From Chryseosolibacter sp964563295 (GTDB lineage: Bacteria; Bacteroidota; Bacteroidia; Cytophagales; Cyclobacteriaceae), in NCBI GenBank assembly GCA_964563295.1, contig CAZLWX010000085.1, forward strand, positions 1 through 17,575: DNA of 17,575 nt. The letters run 5' to 3'. Positions 14,428 through 17,575 of the stretch are shown here, piece after piece. The notes below the pieces were generated by a model that was not told where the DNA came from, made no database searches, and saw only the letters and a list, made by a program, of their open reading frames with translations. Each line of letters opens with the position of its first letter. Position 1 is the stretch's first letter. A program made the position numbers and the translations under genes.

Positions 14428-15168
14428 ATGGAGATGATCGGGATTGTAGGAGGCATCGGCAGCTACGCGGCCATCGACCTGCTGCGCAAAATATGCGATC
14501 ACTCCGAAGCACGGACCGACCAGGAACACTTGCCTGTGTCAATGATCTCGATCCCGAACAAGATTCGGGATCGATCGGAGTTCCTGCTGGGCGAAACAAC
14601 GGAAAACCCGGGTGATAGCATTGGCTGGATCGTCGACCGCCTATTTGCTGGGGGCGCTGGAATTGTTGGAATTCCCTGTAATACGGCGCACGCTCCGCCG
14701 ATATTTGAGGCCATCCGGCGTGCTGCTCCAACAGGATGCAAAATCCTTAACCTGATCGAAGAGGTCGGAGCATTCATAAGAATTCATTATCCTGATGCAA
14801 AGGATATCGGTGTGTTGTCGACAAACGGCACGTATCACTCAAACGTATACCCTGAGACGCTGGCCAAATACGGATTGAAAGTAATCCAGCCGTCATCTGA
14901 CGTTCAGCATTCGCTGGTACATCCCGCGGTGTATAATGCTACCTATGGCATCAAGGCTTTCTCTAACCCTGTTAAAGACGAAGCAAGAACAAACGTGACG
15001 CGCGCAATCGGCCATTTGAGGAATCGCGGTGCGAGGTTGATTGTACTCGGCTGCACAGAACTTCCGCTGGCAGTCAGTCCTGCCGACATGAAGGATTGCC
15101 CGCTAGTTGACTCGACCGAAGTTCTCGCGAAGGCTCTGATACGGGAGTCCAGGAAAATGTCGCGCTGA
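14428..15168 (+). CDS. Aspartate/glutamate racemase-family protein
   Basis: Predicted cytoplasmic PLP-independent racemase of 246 residues. Both catalytic cysteines of the family are present: C84 in GIPCNTAHAP and C209 in VLGCTELPLA; the opening MIGIVGGIGSYAA (3-15) and LSTNGTYHSNVY (130-141) are also typical. Asp/Glu racemases interconvert L and D forms by two-base chemistry. Family members also include hydantoin racemase and arylmalonate decarboxylase, so the substrate is not certain. The gene follows the D-aminoacylase-like gene by only six bases, which fits a role in converting a D-amino acid released by that enzyme, or by the M20 enzyme, into its L form. No signal peptide is seen, so the amino acid would have to be imported first. 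It is the last + strand gene; only 16 bases separate its stop from the end of the convergent gene, and no terminator is visible there. Confidence 0.88.
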   Translation: MEMIGIVGGIGSYAAIDLLRKICDHSEARTDQEHLPVSMISIPNKIRDRSEFLLGETTENPGDSIGWIVDRLFAGGAGIVGIPCNTAHAPPIFEAIRRAAPTGCKILNLIEEVGAFIRIHYPDAKDIGVLSTNGTYHSNVYPETLAKYGLKVIQPSSDVQHSLVHPAVYNATYGIKAFSNPVKDEARTNVTRAIGHLRNRGARLIVLGCTELPLAVSPADMKDCPLVDSTEVLAKALIRESRKMSR

Positions 15169-15184
15169 GGCGAGCCGCCACACG

Positions 15185-17575
15185 CTAGTCATCGCCCGTT
15201 TGCGGTGCAACAGCCAGACTTGTTTGTGCGACCTGCGCCATCACCCTGCGGAACCTGCTCTTCAGAAAATCCAGTCGCTCAAGGGCATCTTTGCCCGGAG
15301 GCTGGTCTGCGCGATCGAGCATTGATGCCAGGTAAGCAATCTGGTCAATCAACATCGGTGTCATATAGGCGCCCTCGCGAGTGACCAGTTCCTCGTGCAA
15401 AGCCTTCAGAATCTTCTGCTCATTATCCTGCTGGCTTTGGCCAAGCTTATCCTGTATTTGGTTGGCGAGACGCTTCGCACTGTCAAGCAGGTCTCGGATC
15501 TGTAGACATACTGACTCTTGCTTATATAAATCTTCGGGAGAAACATCACGGACCCGAGGATCGCTGAGTACGGTCAGTTTTTGAACGCGTGATTCATTTC
15601 CGACAATAAGTTTCACCGTATAGACGCCGGGCGCCACACGCGGTCCTGATTTGAAGCGCTTGTCTTTCTGCGGGTCCCATGCGCCATAATGTTTCAAATC
15701 CCAGCGTAACCGGTGCAACCCTCCTGAGTTTTCCAGCAAGGGTTGAGAATGTTCGGCGCGATTCTTATTGGTTGAGTCGGCCAGACAGTGGAATGACCGG
15801 ACAAGCTGGTTTTTCTTATTGTAGATTTCGATAACCGGGTAGATCGAGGAACTAGCCAGGATGTAATCGATGGTCGCAGCCGGCGCCGGATACTGGGGCG
15901 GAAATCCCTTATCAAATGCCTTGTACCGGTAACTGTAGGTTTCGGGCATCTTAAACAGCAGTGTCGAACCAATAATCTCCGGCTGAATCTCGCGGAGGGT
16001 ACTAACATTATCCAATATCCAAAAGGATCGTCCCATCGTGGAGAGCACCAGATCATTCCGATAGATCTTGATATCGGTCACCGGTGTGATCGGTAGATTT
16101 TGTTGAAATGGGATCCAGTTTGCGCCATCGTCGAAGGAAATAAAGAGTCCATATTCGGTTCCGGCATACAACAAGCCCTGGCGCACCGGATCTTCGCGCA
16201 CGACTCTTACAGGATGGTCGGCAGGGATACCATTTGAGCCAGTGGTCAATAATTCCCATGATTTTCCGAGGTTATCTGTCCTGAACAGATATGGCTTCCA
16301 GTCCCCGAGTTGATAACGGAGAATAGTGACGTACGCTTTCTTCAGTTCGTGGGGCGAAGGTTCGACGCAGTTGACTCGTCCACCTTCTCCCAGGCCCGGA
16401 GGCGTTACATTCTTCCATTCCCGCCCTCCATTGGTCGTAACATGCACGGGCCCATCGTTGGCGCCCACCCAGATGAGGCCCTCTTTGAGCAGCGATTCCG
16501 CTATGCTGTAGATGGTGCTGTAGTATTCCTCGCCGGTGATGTCGCGTGTGATCGGTGAACCCGAGATCACTTGCGTGCTGGGATCAAATGCTGTCAGGTC
16601 TGGAGAGATCGTTAGCCATGTACGACCTTCGTCGACGGTTTTATGGACGTACTGTGAGGCATGATAAACGACGTTTGGATTATGGGGCGAAACAAGCACT
16701 GGCGACACGCGCTGAAACCGATACTGAAGGTCGCGGGGATTGTGGCCATACATATCTGCCGCTCCCACGTAAAATTGCTTTTCCTGACCTGTTTGTTTGT
16801 TGTAGACGCCGAAACGTCCTTTGCAACTGGAGTAGACAATGTTGGGGTCGCCGGGCTTAGGGATAGACGGTCCCGTCTCGCATCCACCAACAGCCATCCA
16901 GTGACCGACTCCGCCTGCCACATCATCGTATGGGGGCAAGGAAGGAACCGCAATTGAGGTGTTGTCTTGTTGACCCGCATAAAGCCAGTAGGGATACTGA
17001 TCATCAACATGTACCTGGTATAATTCGGCCGTAGGCTGGTTGTTCTGAGTCGACCACGTCCGGCCACCGTTGACTGTGATGTTTGTTCCTCCGTCATTTG
17101 ATTCTATGAACTCCAGGGTGTCGTTTGGATTGATCCACATGTCGTGATGGTCGCCGTGAGGTGCCGACAGTTTTTTCCATGTTCTTCCGCCGTCCGTGGA
17201 CTTCATGAAATCTTCAGCCATTGCGTAGATCGACTGCGCATCCTGCGGATTAGCCTCGATATTACAGTAGTAGAAAGGTCTGTCCAGCAGGTCCCTGAAA
17301 TTTGCGTTGGGCACATAGCTGAACGATTCTCCCTGATCATTTGATACGTACAGTCCGCCTTCGCCGGGAGGAGCTTCAATCAAAGCGTAGACGATGTTGG
17401 GATCGGCGGCGGATACGGCGAGGTCGATCTTCCCGATGAGGCCACCGGGTAGTCCTTTCGTAAGTTTTCGCCAGGTGTTGCCATTGTCAGTTGATTTATA
17501 GATTCCTCCAGCCTGATAAGCGCCGCTGATAATCGTCCATGGTTTTCGCTCCGCCCTCCAGAGTGCGGCATATAT
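15185..17575 (-). CDS. Sortilin/VPS10-like BNR-repeat protein (exo-glycosidase-like), 5' end beyond the window
   Basis: The - strand frame is open from the right window edge to the TAG at 15185-15187: ~796 codons with no N-terminus. The stretch 17384-17575, before the first internal TTG, also reads as propeller repeat, including GGIYKSTDNGNTW. Asp boxes (S/T-x-D-x-G-x-x-W) occur repeatedly: STDNGNTW (17471-17494), SNDQGESF, STDGGRTW, VNGGRTW, VDEGRTW, TNGGREW, TDNLGKSW and FDDGANW, each a blade of one or two large beta-propellers. GDHHDMWINP and LYAGTEYGLF are typical of bacterial sortilin-related exported proteins. After the propeller comes a beta-rich region ending in APGVYTVKLIVG (Ig/FlgD-like), then a charged helical tail with many Q, K and E. 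Such proteins are commonly annotated as glycosyl hydrolase or sialidase, but no sialidase arginine triad is evident, so function is unknown. It is convergent with, and probably transcribed separately from, the sugar-acid genes. Confidence 0.87.
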   Translation of the reverse strand: MYAALWRAERKPWTIISGAYQAGGIYKSTDNGNTWRKLTKGLPGGLIGKIDLAVSAADPNIVYALIEAPPGEGGLYVSNDQGESFSYVPNANFRDLLDRPFYYCNIEANPQDAQSIYAMAEDFMKSTDGGRTWKKLSAPHGDHHDMWINPNDTLEFIESNDGGTNITVNGGRTWSTQNNQPTAELYQVHVDDQYPYWLYAGQQDNTSIAVPSLPPYDDVAGGVGHWMAVGGCETGPSIPKPGDPNIVYSSCKGRFGVYNKQTGQEKQFYVGAADMYGHNPRDLQYRFQRVSPVLVSPHNPNVVYHASQYVHKTVDEGRTWLTISPDLTAFDPSTQVISGSPITRDITGEEYYSTIYSIAESLLKEGLIWVGANDGPVHVTTNGGREWKNVTPPGLGEGGRVNCVEPSPHELKKAYVTILRYQLGDWKPYLFRTDNLGKSWELLTTGSNGIPADHPVRVVREDPVRQGLLYAGTEYGLFISFDDGANWIPFQQNLPITPVTDIKIYRNDLVLSTMGRSFWILDNVSTLREIQPEIIGSTLLFKMPETYSYRYKAFDKGFPPQYPAPAATIDYILASSSIYPVIEIYNKKNQLVRSFHCLADSTNKNRAEHSQPLLENSGGLHRLRWDLKHYGAWDPQKDKRFKSGPRVAPGVYTVKLIVGNESRVQKLTVLSDPRVRDVSPEDLYKQESVCLQIRDLLDSAKRLANQIQDKLGQSQQDNEQKILKALHEELVTREGAYMTPMLIDQIAYLASMLDRADQPPGKDALERLDFLKSRFRRVMAQVAQTSLAVAPQTGDD

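Noticed and set aside
15169..15179. Hairpin GGCG-agc-CGCC as a bidirectional terminator
   Set aside because: Only four base pairs with a three-base loop and no T-tract on either strand.
17380..17571. Separate small - strand gene upstream of the BNR-repeat gene
   Set aside because: The frame of the BNR gene itself stays open through this stretch to the window edge and encodes another Asp box (STDNGNTW), so the true gene covers it; the small frame is out of phase with it.
15185..17575. Sialidase call for the BNR-repeat protein
   Set aside because: Asp boxes alone are structural; I could not find the arginine triad or the F/YRIP motif of true sialidases.
1..17575. CRISPR arrays, tRNA or rRNA genes, insertion sequences, attachment sites, phage genes
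   Set aside because: No regularly spaced repeats, cloverleaf-like sequence, transposase/integrase motif or flanking inverted repeats were seen on either strand.

Overview
The window looks like a carbohydrate-utilisation locus of a member of the Bacteroidota. A SusD-type outer-membrane glycan-binding protein ends at the left edge. Start codons mostly lack Shine-Dalgarno sequences, exported enzymes carry Tat and lipoprotein signals, and base composition is near 50% GC by eye. The genus cannot be named from this sequence. Thirteen protein genes are supported. Twelve read on the + strand (1-15168) and one reads on the - strand from the right edge (17575-15185).

Layout. (a) 1-446: the C-terminal end of a SusD-like protein, closed by a clear intrinsic terminator. 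(b) 520-2951: two adjacent paralogous, Tat-exported five-bladed beta-propeller proteins of the GH43/GH32 type; the second is also a lipoprotein. (c) 2952-3168: a spacer holding three helically phased copies of GTCGAT, a candidate operator. (d) 3169-8073: four overlapping genes (SDR dehydrogenase, FAH-fold 2-keto-3-deoxy-acid dehydratase, alpha-ketoglutarate-semialdehyde dehydrogenase, UxaA-family sugar-acid dehydratase). (e) 8127-11090: a TIM-barrel epimerase/isomerase, an ACS-family sugar-acid MFS transporter, and a second TIM-barrel epimerase resembling 5-keto-L-gluconate epimerase. (f) 11145-15168: an exported M20 amidohydrolase, a D-aminoacylase-type lipoprotein and an aspartate/glutamate-racemase-family protein. 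(g) 15185-17575, - strand: a large sortilin/BNR-repeat protein, 5'-truncated by the window edge.

How the genes may work together (inference). The SusD protein and propellers would capture and trim a glycan outside the cytoplasm. The MFS carrier would import a sugar acid. Epimerases, SDR and UxaA protein would convert it to a 2-keto-3-deoxy acid. The FAH protein would dehydrate that to 2,5-dioxopentanoate, and the aldehyde dehydrogenase would oxidise it to alpha-ketoglutarate. This is a Weimberg-like, non-phosphorylative route: no sugar kinase or aldolase is visible in the window. The three D-amino-acid/amide-type genes on the same strand are unexpected and may mean that the natural substrate is a sugar acid joined to an amino acid. 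No transcriptional regulator, tRNA, rRNA, CRISPR array, transposase or attachment site was seen.
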